Assembly (NCBI GenBank): GCA_963693285.1
Contig: OY848931.1
Coordinates: forward strand, 3,328,079 to 3,392,078
Length of the DNA: 64,000 nt
Source of the DNA: Xestospongia muta
Lineage: Eukaryota; Porifera; Demospongiae; Haplosclerida; Petrosiidae
Direction: 5' to 3'
Within the stretch, counting starts at the first letter, position 1, and each line of letters opens with the position of its first letter. Below are positions 17,332-29,600 of the stretch, in pieces. The position numbers were made by a program, and so were the translations under genes. The notes below the pieces were generated by a model, which was given only the letters and a program-made list of their open reading frames with translations, was not told the DNA's origin and ran no database searches.

Positions 17332-18072
17332 GATTGGGTAACTATAGGAGTTATAATACATAAGCTAGCACCTAGAGATACTGCTAAAGTAAGGAAGAAA
17401 CACGTGTTGCTATGGTAACATAATGCTCTTTATTTAGGGTGCTAAATTCTCTGTGTGGAAATTATATGATTTATCTTCACAGTCATCTGTAATTTCTCTG
17501 TTTCTTTTTAATAAAGTATTCCAGGAACACTGGAAGATATCAGTTGGTCATGTGATAGCTATACTAAACACAAAAATACAAACTAATAGAGAGGTAAGTT
17601 AGTTCATTTTTTCATTATGTATCCATTTTATATAATATTATCTAGACAAATGGATCAACAGGTGTTACTGGTAATAGGAATTATAGTTTAACATTAGATC
17701 ATCTTGGTAAAATAATGTCACTAGGAATATCAATAGATTTCACTATTTGTCAAGCAACTAAATTAAGTGGAAAACCTTGTTCTAATTTTGCCAACAAGTA
17801 ATATTTTAAGCACATATTATATAATTGTGTTATCTGTGTTACTTAGGCAACATGGTGGACACTGAAAACCCCTTCATTAAACTTACAAAATGAAAGGAAG
17901 ATCCCTTTGCTAAATTCACAAAGTCAGGGGAAAACTCCTTCATTAAGTTCTCAAACAGACTTTGATTTATTTACTCCTGATATTATTTTAACTCCTGGTG
18001 GATCTAAAGATGAGAATGTAAAGCCTCATCTTATTAAGGCCACACCTCCATCCAGTGTTTCTATAGTAACAG
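17332..18072 (+). pseudogene. MCM10 replication factor fragment
   Basis: Exons at about 17332-17388, 17438-17593, 17646-17797 and from 17847 encode VTIGVIIHKLAPRDTAK, then AKFSVWKLYDLSS, SLFLFNKVFQEHWK and VGHVIAILN, then MSLGISIDFTICQATKLSGK with PCSNFANK. This is the conserved OB-fold and the start of the zinc-finger region of MCM10, the DNA-replication initiation and elongation factor. Splice phases are kept up to exon 3. In the next exon the frame meets TGA almost at once, and the CxxC/H part of the zinc finger is missing. A Ser/Pro-rich open stretch (about 17907-18072) may be a further MCM10 exon. The N-terminal and C-terminal parts are absent, so this is a relic. Confidence 0.8.
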
Positions 18073-18134
18073 GTATGGTAAAGATCATGCATGATGAGTC
18101 CTTGAAGGGAACAATAAAAGACACAGTCCTCATT

Positions 18135-18790
18135 AAATGTTTGAATTGTATATAATAATATCAGTTATATATTGAGTGTATCACTGTATAAATTGATTGG
18201 TTGATTTAACCAATATAATAGTTGTATAGGTTGAATGTATATTGAAAATTATTTGATGCAAACTGAAAGTAAATATCAATACCGTTTTCATAATGTACTA
18301 TCAGATATTGACTAAGCATTGACTGTTTAATCAATATCAGGGTACATTAGTAGGAAATAGTTTTGATGTTTACTTTATGTTAAACCTATATAACCATACA
18401 TTGGTCAAATCAACCAATTATTGTATTATATCTCCTATTAGATCTGATATAACATTACCAAGTGGTGAGTGGAACAGTAATGGGTGTGGTCTTATTAGTC
18501 AAGAGGGTTCAACAGTAAGATGTCAATGTGATCATCTAACACACTTTGCTATTCTACTTAGTCCAGGAGTACCAGTATGTCTGTCTGTATGTCTGTATAT
18601 ATAACTGTCCATTTTATAGGTTAGTGACAAAGATCATAAGATCCTTCAAACTATAGGAGTTATGTTATTACCTATCTCTTTGCTATGTATGTTACTGACA
18701 ATATTGACCTATCTTTATATGAGGTAAGGCACACACATTGTTGGTTGATTTATGAGAGTGAATTTATATGGACAGGTTGAAATATATTAT
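18135..18790 (+). pseudogene. Adhesion GPCR fragment (GPS plus TM1)
   Basis: The end of the pre-GPS exon and its intron (about 18141-18181) are followed by an inserted element, then a complete GPS exon (18442-18574, LPSGEWNSNGC, CQCDHLTHFAIL) and a TM1 exon (about 18621-18724). After the TM1 donor the sequence jumps to a piece of the pre-TM5 exon (TGTTGGTTGATTTATGAGAG, about 18739) and ends. There are no 5' exons and no TM2-TM7. It is a dead fragment fused directly behind the MCM10 relic. Confidence 0.85.
18191..18421. mobile_element. MITE-like element with about 40-bp inverted ends
   Basis: The left end ATTGGTTGATTTAACCAATA (18195-18214, extending to about 18232) is mirrored on the other strand by ATTGGTTGATTTGACCAATG at the right end (about 18381-18419). 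It interrupts an intron that is uninterrupted in the intact paralogs, with TGTA on both sides as a possible target duplication. No coding capacity. Confidence 0.65.
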
Positions 18791-19079
18791 CAGGTGATCA
18801 ACCTTTAGCCCAACAGTCATAATTGTAACAAACATGTAGCCATGTCTATTAAGACCTTGTGCTATAATAGCAATCGCATATTGCAATGGAAATGATTCCA
18901 GGAGTTTCATTCCATTTAAGGTGTGTATCCTAGACCATTGTTTAATCACAAGACACTCCCATATAGAAAAAAAAGAATGAGGATAACTTATATAGAGCTA
19001 TATAGTCATATCCATATGGAGCCACACCCAAATGTTCTACATCATTCTAATGTCTTCTCTTAAATTTTTTTCTTATTAT
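18791..19079. other. Spacer without recognisable features
   Basis: AT-rich sequence between the TM1 fragment and a repeated spacer module. No gene recognised on either strand. Confidence 0.5.
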
Positions 19080-19412
19080 TTGGAAACTAAAGTCTTAAAT
19101 ATCTTACATGGACAAAAGTTAACATTAAAGATTTCATTAGCAGCAGCAATCAGAAGTCAGGATGTCACATAAACATAACATATTGATGACAGTTATATCT
19201 GATCAACATTTGATTTAGATTAGTGTAAATGAATTATCTCATTTGATAGCAACCAGTGGTAATCACACAGTTAGTGTACTTACATTAATCCTATACTCAG
19301 TAATAACTTGCCTTTGTGATGTTGTTCACAAACCTCACAAACCAGTTAATGTTAATCTCATAATGTTGCTATGAATTTGGTGGCAGCTGAACGAAGAGCA
19401 CCTGACATTTGA
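19080..19412 (+). other. Repeated unidentified coding-like fragment, copy 1
   Basis: It reads ILHGQKLTLKISLAAAIRSQ and, after a TTTAG acceptor-like site, a stretch resembling the better preserved copies at 24545 and 50749, with small changes. I do not recognise the family; the Leu-rich helical look would suit an ARM/HEAT-type repeat. Confidence 0.35.
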
Positions 19413-19879
19413 TAGACTTTGAAATTATCACTAAATAATCAATATCCATAATTGTTATGATCACTCATACAATGTTTGGTGAGTCATCAGGACTTTTTAA
19501 GTGCTGCCCTATAGCCTATCTTTTAGGCTAACCAGCTATAAAATGAAGTATATACTTCCAGTCTGGAGCTAAGACCAGGACTCATTACTAGTTTCATATT
19601 AAAGTATAATGTTTATTTGCAAGTTAATATTGATTGCTTTTTAACTTGTAAATATTCTATTATATTTAAAAAGGTATTGTGTTGTCCAAAGATCCTACTG
19701 ACTCACGTGCTATTGTGGGGCACAACTGTGTCGCTTATAAACTCATTAACCATTACTATGAATATGATTAACAGTATTCAGAAAAGCTAACTAAAAATAT
19801 TTCTATATTTTTAAGGGCCAAGAATAAAACACTCCATTTAAGTAAACTAAACAACACTTGTAATTATATTAATTATTAT

Positions 19880-20301
19880 TATTATAGGGACCTCATCTTG
19901 TTCCACTACACCACAAAAAGAAAACAAACTCGAAAGCAATAGTGACCGACATTTATCAGATAGCTCCATTAAGACATATTTATCAGTCATTAGGCAGTTA
20001 TAAATATTATGGGCTACCTCCATGCATATCTTAAAACTCTTGATATTCTATCATGTGTTCATGTTAGCAAGTATGAAGTCTCTCTTATATATATATATAT
20101 ATATATATATATTACTATTATTATTATAACTTGACACAAAAATAAAATATTTACAAGATAACCTCATAATCTATTTAACATGGATTCCACTGGTAAGTCA
20201 GGTATTCCTTCTCTATCTAATGACATATATTGAGGAGGATCTGTACTATAGTTTATTGTATGACATCTCTTCTGTAATTTAATAACAGCTTCTCTATATA
20301 G
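19880..20301 (-). pseudogene. LRR-gene relic with micro-inverted last exon
   Basis: Forward-strand remnants of an LRR exon (LSDSSIKTYLSVIRQL at about 19955, then part of the LDILSCVHVSK exon at about 20040-20072) are followed by the terminal exon in reverse orientation (minus strand, about 20170-20300, encoding DREGIPDLPVESMLNRL). Sequence right of 20301 (GTAAACCAGACACCTGACTA) is again forward. The inverted piece is roughly 200 bp and is bounded by TATATA runs. It is not a gene. Confidence 0.75.
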
Positions 20302-20428
20302 TAAACCAGACACCTGACTAATGTTATATTTTGGTTACACCCTAACATGTTGTTATATGGATGTTGTTGTATTTGACTACCATATTTGACTACATAAAGC
20401 ACATTACTTAAATCCAATTACCTAATAT

Positions 20429-20445
20429 AATATAATCTGGTGACA
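20429..20445 (+). promoter_or_regulatory. Shared upstream element, gene D
   Basis: AATATAATCTGGTGACA lies about 35-50 bp before the start codon, followed by TCAGCTGTGTG and a conserved leader (TTCACAGTTAATGAGTTAGTC) directly before ATG. The CACAG could also be a 5'-UTR splice acceptor. Confidence 0.35.
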
Positions 20446-20479
20446 TCAGCTGTGTGTTTTCACAGTTAATGAGTTAGTC

Positions 20480-23400
20480 ATGTTTCCTGCTGTGTTTCTC
20501 TGTCTCTTGTCTCTTCTATATCTGTCAACTGGAAATAATGAAGGAACTGACAGCAACAATGTTGAAATGTAACTCATTTTATATACTATTAGTAACTTAT
20601 TGTATGTCTCTCTCTTTAGACAACTAACATTTGACTTAGTAATAAAATGTGAAAATGATTTAAATACTTCTACATATGTTGACTTCAGTTATCCAGGGAT
20701 GTGGACATCATTATACGGTACACACAATATATATTATATCAAATAATAATTATGATTATTAATTAGGTGGATACTATAATTACTCACTAACAAGTCATTA
20801 TAATACAATACTAATGTTTACTTGGACTGATACAGAGTATATGCATGCAACAAATTGTTGTTGGTCAGTAAGTAATATTGAAATGATTATATTTAACAAC
20901 CAAAGATGTCGTTATGATGTAAAACTCTGTCCTCAAACTGATATCTACACAATGTGTAATGGAAAGTATTGGTTTTGTTTTGGGAGACATAATCATTTGG
21001 TATCTTCAGAGTTTCATATAAATAATGAAAATTGTAATAATCAACAAAGCTCATGTAATTCAATGCTTGATATAATGAGTACTAACATCTGTACACATTC
21101 TATTGTAACATCAACAGAAACAATTATGAACTCTATGATATCTGCTGAAACAAGTATGACCAGTATGACCAGTATTGAACCCACTGAAACCAGTCTGACC
21201 AGTGTCAAACCCACTGAAACCAGTCTGACCGGATTTATATCCAGTGAAACCAGTCTGACCAGTGTTAAACCCACTGAAACCAGTGTGACCAGTGTCAAAC
21301 CCACTGAAACCACTATGACCAGTGTCATATCCAGTGAAACCAGTGTGACCAGTATCATATTCAGTGAAAACAGTGTGACCAGTGTCAAACCCACTGAAAC
21401 CAGTGTGACCAGTGACAAACCCACTGAAACTAGTGTGACCAGTGTCATATCCACTGAAACCAGTATGACCAATACAACCAGTACAAACATTATATCTACA
21501 CCATTTCCAAGTTCAATAACTTGTTCTACTGATGGTATATGGCCAGAGACACTACCAGGTCATAATGTCACTGGTTTTTACTGTTATAAAGGAACTGTTA
21601 ATGGTAAATGATAATTTCTTTTCTCCTTACATTATAATCCTCTCTAACAGGTACCAGACTATGTAAACAAGACGGAAACTGGGATGATAATATTTATTGT
21701 TTTACTAGTGAACAATTTAATACTGTATTATCAAACGTATAGCACTAATATAATTTGTATTACCATCTCTCACTCTATTACATACACAGATCAATAGTTC
21801 TTCTATAACAGCTTTGAAAATATTAAGTGAAAATAATGAAGATATAACAGTTGATCAAACCATTTTCTTATTGTCTACTATTGTTAATAACCAGTTAATC
21901 CAGTCACCAGAACCTGTTTCTATTAATTTAACTAAGGTATCTATAATCATAATATTGTATGTTATATTAGATTATTACAGTATTTTAATAATGTGATCAA
22001 TAATTTACTAACCAATGAGAATATTCCTGATGATAAGGTAAGGTCTATTGTTTACATAGCACCAATTACATGACTCATGATTACATCATTAATAATTACA
22101 TTAATAATTACAGGATAAGAGGCAATCTATTGGTAGTCAACTCCTCCTAACGTTAGATCAATTCGCACTATATCTCTATAATACTACAGGACTACAGATG
22201 ATAGGAGATACTATTGGTAGGTATATATATATATTAGTTGTATACTCTATGTCCCTCTTGTATATATAGCATTTACTGTTAAAGAGATTACAAGTATAAC
22301 TGGTCCAATTCAAGCAATATCTGTTAATAATAATTCCATTACATTACCTCCTGATATATTTGATAATCTACCAGTTAAAATAGCTTCATTTTACTACCAA
22401 AATTTATCAAGATGGTTACCTCCTGATCATCCTAACCAATCTATCATATCTCCAGTTCTCTCTTCTACTAATTGTACAGACTGTTCTATAACAGATCTGA
22501 CTACACCAGTTAACATCTTCTTTAACTTGTCTAGTCAACAGGTATAACAAGATATACTCAGTTGTCATAGCAAACACATCTCTTCTTCCTCTATGCAGAT
22601 ATCAAGTAGTGATAATTTATCATGTGTATATTGGAAGTTTAAATTGTACATAATCCTATCAGTAATATATTGAGTGTATTATATCTCCTATTAGATCTGA
22701 TATAACATTACCAAGTGGTGAGTGGAACAGTAATGGGTGTGATCTTATTAGTCAAGAGGGTTCAACAGTAAAATGTCAATGTGATCATCTAACACACTTT
22801 GCTATTCTACTTAGTCCAGGAGTACCAGTATGTCTGTCTGTATGTCTGTATATATAACTGTCCATTTTATAGGTTAGTGACAAAGATCATAAGATCCTTC
22901 AAACTATAGGAGTTGTATTATTACCTATCTCTCTGATATGTATGTTACTGACAATATTGACCTATCTTTGTATGAGGTAAGGCACACACACATATATCAG
23001 TGATCGTATATCTGTCCATAGATCACTGTGGAGTATGAGGAACTATATTCATGTTATGTTATGTAGTAATTTATTGATAGCACAACTTCTATTTGTAGTG
23101 GGTATTGAACAAACCAAGTATTGGGTATGTAGTCATGTGACTGTCACATGATTCTTCCTGTCATTTAGTATGTGTGTTCATCAATAGCTGTAGTACTGCA
23201 GTACATGTTTCTAGTAACATTTATGTGGATGTTAATGGAGGGTGTGGTCTTATATGTTGCTCTGGTTAGGGTTTTCATTAAACATCCTAAACGTTACATA
23301 GTGTGTTTTACACTATTGAGTTATGGTCTGTTCATTGTATTAATTAATTTCCCAATTGTAAATCTTATTCTATTCAGGTATTCCTGGAGTATATATGTTA

Positions 23401-24448
23401 ATTATAGTACCTATTGGATATCTTGTTGGTATTGATGAAAACCACAGCCATTACTTGTTATACGAGAATGAAAAACTGGTTGCGTTAGTAATAGTAGTTA
23501 TATAATTATTTAATGATAGTAAGTATTTTGTAGATGTTGGTTGAATTATGAGAGTGGATTTATATGGTCATTTATTATACCAGTTATCTTAATATTACTA
23601 GTAAGTTTAATGGATGGACAGACAAATGTAATGTTACATTATCAGGTGAATATTGGTTTCTTCATCATGTCTATTGTTATAATGAGAAGACATCAAAAAT
23701 CACAACTGAATAAAACTAAAGTTGATAATATCAAGTAAAATGTATTTAAATTTCTAAATTAATATTGTTGTTTGTTAGATATTGGTTGAAGTCATCTATA
23801 TCACTTACTATAGTGATGGGTATAGGATGGCTAGCTAATGTTCTTTTCTTTAGTGACAAATCACTGTTCATTGCATATATAATGACAGTCTTTATTGCTG
23901 GTCAAGGTATTATTATTTTCATACTTTATGTCCCTCTATCTAAACATGTAAGTCTATTTATCACTAGTAGTGGATAAATGATACACACACACACACACAC
24001 ATACAGGTAAGAGAGGCTTACTCAAGATGGTGGAGCAATCAACAAAATAACTATCAATTTCTCACTAAACTATCTTTCAGTAAATCTCTGACATCAGTAA
24101 GTTACAATGATGTCATAATGACATCATGACATTTACTTGTTTACAGGATAGTGGTAAAAATAGTGCAAGATCAGTTCCTACTGGTAATATCTATGAACAA
24201 TATACTCTTGGAACATTTGATGGTATGTATCCATTATATAACTATTGATCCATTGTTTATTATTAGAGAGTACAGCAGATATTTTAGAAAAATCAAAACT
24301 GAAAATTGAAAATCTCATACCAGATAATACAAATAAGAACAATGATCTAGAGAATATTGAATATACTCTAGTACTAAAAAATGAAGAACCAGTAGTTATA
24401 TCTAAAGCTGAAGTAGCTTTCTCTGAATGTTATTACACCAAATACTGA
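20480..24448 (+). CDS. Adhesion GPCR, short N-terminus, type II tail (gene D)
   Basis: First exons are 20480-20568 (signal peptide), 20620-20717 and 20767-21603. Later exons match gene B and the total closes at about 1,003 residues. The N-terminal domain (LTFDLVIKC, VDFSYPGMWTSLYG, MFTWTDTEY, CCWSVSNIEM) looks like a shortened, diverged relative of the subrepeat in B and C, since FTWT..C.WSVSNIEM aligns with VRFAWN..C.VWALDNISI. A Thr/Ser stalk with about 11 decapeptide repeats follows, then HRM, GAIN, a GPS exon at 22695-22827 with CDHLTHFAIL, and 7TM. The tail is type II, ending ECYYTKY. All junctions checked keep frame. The upstream neighbours are relics; downstream are the LRR mini-gene and gene E. 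Confidence 0.9.
21150..21470 (+). repeat. 30-bp coding repeats in stalk of gene D
   Basis: About 11 units of the type CCCACTGAAACCAGTGTGAC with CAGTGTCAAA encode (T/S)SVTSVKPTE decapeptides, in frame within exon 3. Confidence 0.9.
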
Positions 24449-24544
24449 TATACTGTATTATGTTAGCATTATTTGATGCAACATACTTCAACTATTTTTA
24501 TTTCAACTTTATTACAACATGTAATACTTTATTTATTTAATACA

Positions 24545-24890
24545 TGCAAACAAAGTCTTTAAATATCTTACATGAACAAAGTTACCAAGCATTAAAGATT
24601 TCATTAGCAGTAGCAATCAGAAGTCAGGATATGACATAGTCATAACATATTGATGACAGTTATATCTGATATCTGATCAACATTTGATTTAGGTTAGCGT
24701 AAATGAATTAGTACCTCATTTGATAGCAACCAATGGTAACCATACAGTTAGTGTACTCACATTAATCCTATACTCAGTAATAACTTGCCTTTGTGATGTT
24801 GTTCACAAACCTCACAAACCAGTTAATGTTAAATCTCATAATGTTGCTATGAATTTGGTGGAAACTGAAGGAAGAGTGCCTGAAATTTGA
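24545..24890 (+). other. Repeated unidentified coding-like fragment, copy 2
   Basis: After an ATTTAG acceptor-like site at about 24690, an open stretch encodes VSVNELVPHLIATNGNHTVS, LTLILYSVITCLCDVVHKPH and more, ending at TGA 24888. The upstream piece has lost part of its frame compared with copy 4. Function unknown; it lies just after a type II receptor tail, as do copies 3 and 4. Confidence 0.4.
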
Positions 24891-25630
24891 TAGACTTTGA
24901 AATTATCACTAAATAATCAATATCCATAATTGTTATGATCACTCATATCAATGTTTGGTGAGTCATCAGGACTTTTTAAGTGCTGCTCTATATGACATAG
25001 CCTGTTGTTTGGGCTAAGCAGCTATAAAATGATTCCAGTCTGGAGCTAAGACCAGGACTCATTACTAGTTTCATATTAAAGTATAATGTTAACTTGCAAG
25101 TTACCTAGACACTTTGTAAATATTAATTGTTCTTTGACTTGTAAATATTCTATTATATTTAAAAAGGTATTGTGTCGCCCATAATAACCCTACTGACTCA
25201 CATGCTATTGTGGGGCACAACTGTGTTGCTTATGAACTCATTCATTAACTATTACTATGAATATGATTAACAGTATTCAGAAAGGCTAACTAAACATATT
25301 TCTATATTTTTAAGGGCCAAGAATAAACACTTCATTTAAGTAAACTAAACAACACTTGTAATTATATTAATTATTATTATTATTTAATTTCATAGAGACT
25401 TCGTCTTGTTCCACTACACCAGAAAAAAGAAACCATCTTGTAAGCAATAGTGACCGACAATTATCAGATAGCTCCATTAAAACATATTTATCACTCATTA
25501 GGGAGTTATAACTATCATGGGGTACCTCCATACATATCTAAAAACACTTGATATTCTATCATGTGTTCATGTTAGCAAGTATGAAGTCTCTCATATATAT
25601 TTTACTATATTATTATAATCCATTATATAG
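24891..25630 (+). other. Spacer with degenerate LRR exons
   Basis: It contains the spacer word ACCCTACTGACTCACATGCT with GTGGGGCACAAC (about 25188-25222), which is the undisturbed counterpart of the inversion junctions at 39962 and 43974. A degenerate LRR exon (SDRQLSDSSIKTYLSLI, about 25450) and a stray LDILSCVHVSK exon (about 25545-25580) follow. No intact gene. Confidence 0.55.
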
Positions 25631-26443
25631 ATGAGAGTCAGTGATCAGGTAAAGAAGATATATCTATTATAATATAAATCTAACCATCTTTTTTGTAGGG
25701 TATTGCTGCTTTAAGACACAATCAACATTTAAAACAATTAGGATTAGCTGAGTTATTAGATCTATCTGATGATGGACTAACAGTATGTATTATTATGTAG
25801 TCATTTTATTGTCTGTACTGTCATAGAAAATTGCTAGGGGACTGAACAACTTAGAAATTATTGATTTGAGTAGTTGTGAGGTACTTGATCTCTTCCTGTC
25901 TTTTCATCTGTTTATCTCCTCATCCATTCATCCATCTATCTTCTCATCCATTCTTGTAGGCTCTAACTGATGCTAGTATTCAAGTATTAGTTTTTAATTG
26001 TCAGTTATTGAGATATGTCTGTTTATCAACTTGTCCATTATTGAGTGATAATTCAGTTAAATATTTATCTCAAGGATGTATCTGGATAGATCATATTGAC
26101 ATGTCTGGTACCAATATCACGTATGGGAGACATTAGGTCAAAGATACAGTAACTATATCTTTCTTTTTATATGTCATAGTGATCAAGCTCTAAGACATTT
26201 GAGAAAAGAATGTCACCATCTTAAAACACTTGATATTTTATCATGTGTTCACATTAGCAAGTATGAAGTCTCTCTTATATATATTACTATATTAAATATA
26301 ATCCATTATATAGAGAAGCTGTTATTAAATTACAGAAAACATGTCATACAATAAACTACAGTACAGACCCTCCTCAACATATGTCATTAGATAGAGAAGG
26401 AATACCTGACTTACCAGTGGAATCCATGTTAAATAGATTATGA
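25631..26443 (+). CDS. Small LRR protein, FBXL/AMN1-like C-terminal module
   Basis: Six exons keep frame throughout: 25631-25648, 25699-25782, 25827-25880, 25960-26120, 26180-26260 and 26314-26443, giving about 175 residues. The protein has successive Cys-type leucine-rich repeats (LKQLGLAELLDLSDDGL, LNNLEIIDLSSCEALTDASI, LLRYVCLSTCPLLSDNSV, LKTLDILSCVHISKEAV) and ends LPVESMLNRL. The pattern is that of F-box/LRR or AMN1-like proteins, but no F-box is visible, so the copy is 5'-truncated or a mini-gene starting at the ATG given. Four other copies in this window are broken; this one is open. Expression is uncertain, because it sits in a duplicated spacer about 200 bp upstream of gene E. Confidence 0.6.
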
Positions 26444-26644
26444 GGTTATCTTTTAAACGTTCTAAACAATTATTTTATATAGTAAACCAGACACATGAGT
26501 AATGTTATATTTTGGTTACACCCTCACATGTTGTTATATAGTTGTCATATTTGACTACCATATTTGGTAACCATATTTGGTTACATAAAGCATACTTTAA
26601 TCTGCTGACATCAGCTGTATGTCTTCACAGTTAGTGAGTTAGTT

Positions 26645-29600
26645 ATGTTTCCTGGTGTGTTTCTCTGTCTCTTGTCTCTTCTTTATCTGCCAAATGGTAT
26701 GGGAACTGGCAAGCCTGTTGAAATGTAAACTCATTTTATATAGTATTGGTAATTTATTGTATGTCTCTCTCTTTAGACAACTAACATTTGACTTGGTAAT
26801 AAAATGTGACAACAATTCAAATACTTCATATGTTGACTTCAGTTATCCAGGGAATAGGACTTCATTATATGGTACACACAATATATATTATATCAAATAA
26901 TAAAATGATCATTAATTAGATGGATACTATAATTACTCATTAACAAGTCAAAATGGTAAAAAAATAACATTTACTTGGAACAGTACAGAGTTTGTGCATG
27001 GAACAAATTGTTATTGGTCAGTAAGTAATATTAAAATGATCATATTCAACAACAGAAGATGTCATTATAATGTAAAACTCTGTCCACAAACTGATGCCTA
27101 CACAATGTGTAATGGAGAGTATTGGTTTTGTTTTGGGAGGGAAAATCAACTGAAGTCTTCAGAGTTTCATATAAATAATGGAAATTGTAGTAAACAACAA
27201 AGCTCATGTAATTCAATGCTCAATACAATAAGTACTAACATCTGTACACATTCTACCGTAACATCAACAGAAACAATTATGAACTCTATGATATCTGCTG
27301 AAACAAGTACGACCAGTATCGAACCCATTGAAACCAATCTGAACAGTATTGAACCCAATGAAACCAGTCTGACCAGTGTCATATCCAGTGAAACCAGTGT
27401 GACCATTGTCATATCCAGTGAAACCGGTATGACCAGTATCATATCCAGTGAAACCAGCGTGACCAGTATCATATCCAGTGAAACCAGTGTGATCAGTGTC
27501 ATAGCCACTGTAACCAGTGTGACCAGTATAATATCCATTGAAACTACTATTATACCAACTGAAGCAAGTATAACAAGTATGACCAGTATGACCAGTACAA
27601 ACATTATATCTTCTCCATCTCCAAGTCCTATAACTTGTTCTACTGATGGTATATGGCCAGAGACACTACAAGGTCATAATGTCACTGGTTTTTACTGTTA
27701 TAAAGGAACTGTTAATAGTAAATGATAACTTCTCTTCTCCTTACATTATAATCCTCTCTAACAGGTACCAGACTATGTAAACAAGATGGAAACTGGGATG
27801 ATAATATTTATTGTTTTACTAGTGAACAATTTAATACTGTATTATCAAAAGTATAGCACTAATATAATTTATAATATCATCTCTCACTCTATTACATACA
27901 CAGATCAATAGTTCTTCTATAACAGCTTTGAAAATATTATGTCAAAATAATGAAAACATAACAGTTGATGAAACCATTTTCTTATTGTCTACTATTGTTA
28001 ATAACCAGTTAATCCAGTCACCAGAACCTGTTTCAAATAATGTCACTGAGGTATGAAACTTATGTGAGTAATAAAATTTAGAATATTTACAGTGTTTTAA
28101 CAAATTGACCATTGATATATTATCTAATGAGAGTGTTTCTAATAACATGGTAATATCAGAAATTGACTAAAAAGCAACATATTAACTATGTTACTAAATA
28201 TAGGATAAGAGGCAATCTATTGGTAGTCAACTCCTCCTAACATTAGATCTATTTGCACTTTATCTCTATAATACTACAGGACTAGAGATGATAGGAGATA
28301 CTATTGGTAGGTATATATATATATATATTAGTTGTATACTCTATGTCTCTCTTGTATATATAGCATTTACTGTTAAAGAGATTACAACTATAACTGGTCC
28401 AATTCAAGCAATATCTGTTAATAATAATTTCATTACATTACCTCCTGATATATTTGATAATCTACCAGTTAAAATAGCTTCATTTTACTACCAAAATTTA
28501 TCAAGATGGTTACCTCCTGATCATCCTAACCAATCTATCATATCTCCAGTTCTCTCTTCTACTAATTGTACAGACTGTTCCATAACAGATCTGACTACAC
28601 CAGTTAACATTTTGTTTAACTTGTCTGGTCAACAGGTATAACAAGATATATACTCAGTTGTCATAGCAACCATATCTCTTCTTCCTCTACACAGATTTCA
28701 AGTAGTGATAATTTAACTTGTGTATATTGGAAGTTTGAATTGTACATAATCCTATCAGTAATATATTGAGTGTATTATATCTCCTATTAGATCTGATATA
28801 ACATTACCAAGTGGTGAGTGGAACAGTAATGGGTGTGATCTTATTAGTCAAGAGGGTTCAACAGTAAGATGTCAATGTGATCATCTAACACACTTTGCTA
28901 TTCTACTTAGTCCAGGAGTACCAGTATGTCTGTCTGTATGTCTGTATATATAATTGTCCATTTTATAGGTTAGTGACAAAGATCATAAGATCCTTCAAAT
29001 TATAGGAGTTGTGTTATTACCTATCTCTCTGATATGTATGTTACTGACAATATTGACCTATCTTTGTATGAGGTAAGGCACCCACACATATATCAGTGAT
29101 AGTAAATATGTCCATAGATCACTGTGGAGTATCAGGAACTATATTCATGTTATGTTATGCAGTAATTTATTAATAGCACAACTTCTATTTGTAGTTGGTA
29201 TTGAACAAACCAAATATTGGGTATGTAGTCATGTGATTGTCATGTGATTATTATTGTCATTTAGTATGTGTGTTCATCAATAGCTGTAGTACTGCAGTAC
29301 ATGTTTCTAGTGACATTTATGTGGATGTTAATGGAGGGTGTGGTCTTATATGTTGCTCTGGTTAGGGTTTTCATTAAACATCCTAAACGTTACATAGTGT
29401 GTTTTACACTATTGAGTTATGGTCTGTTAATTGTATTAATTAATTTCCTAGTTGTAAATCTTATTCTATTCAGGTATTCCTGGAGTATATATGTTAATTA
29501 TAGTACCTATTGGATATCTTGTCGGTATTGATGAAAACCACAGCCATTACTTGTTATACGAGAATGAAAAACTGGTTGCGTTAGTAATAGTAGTTATATA

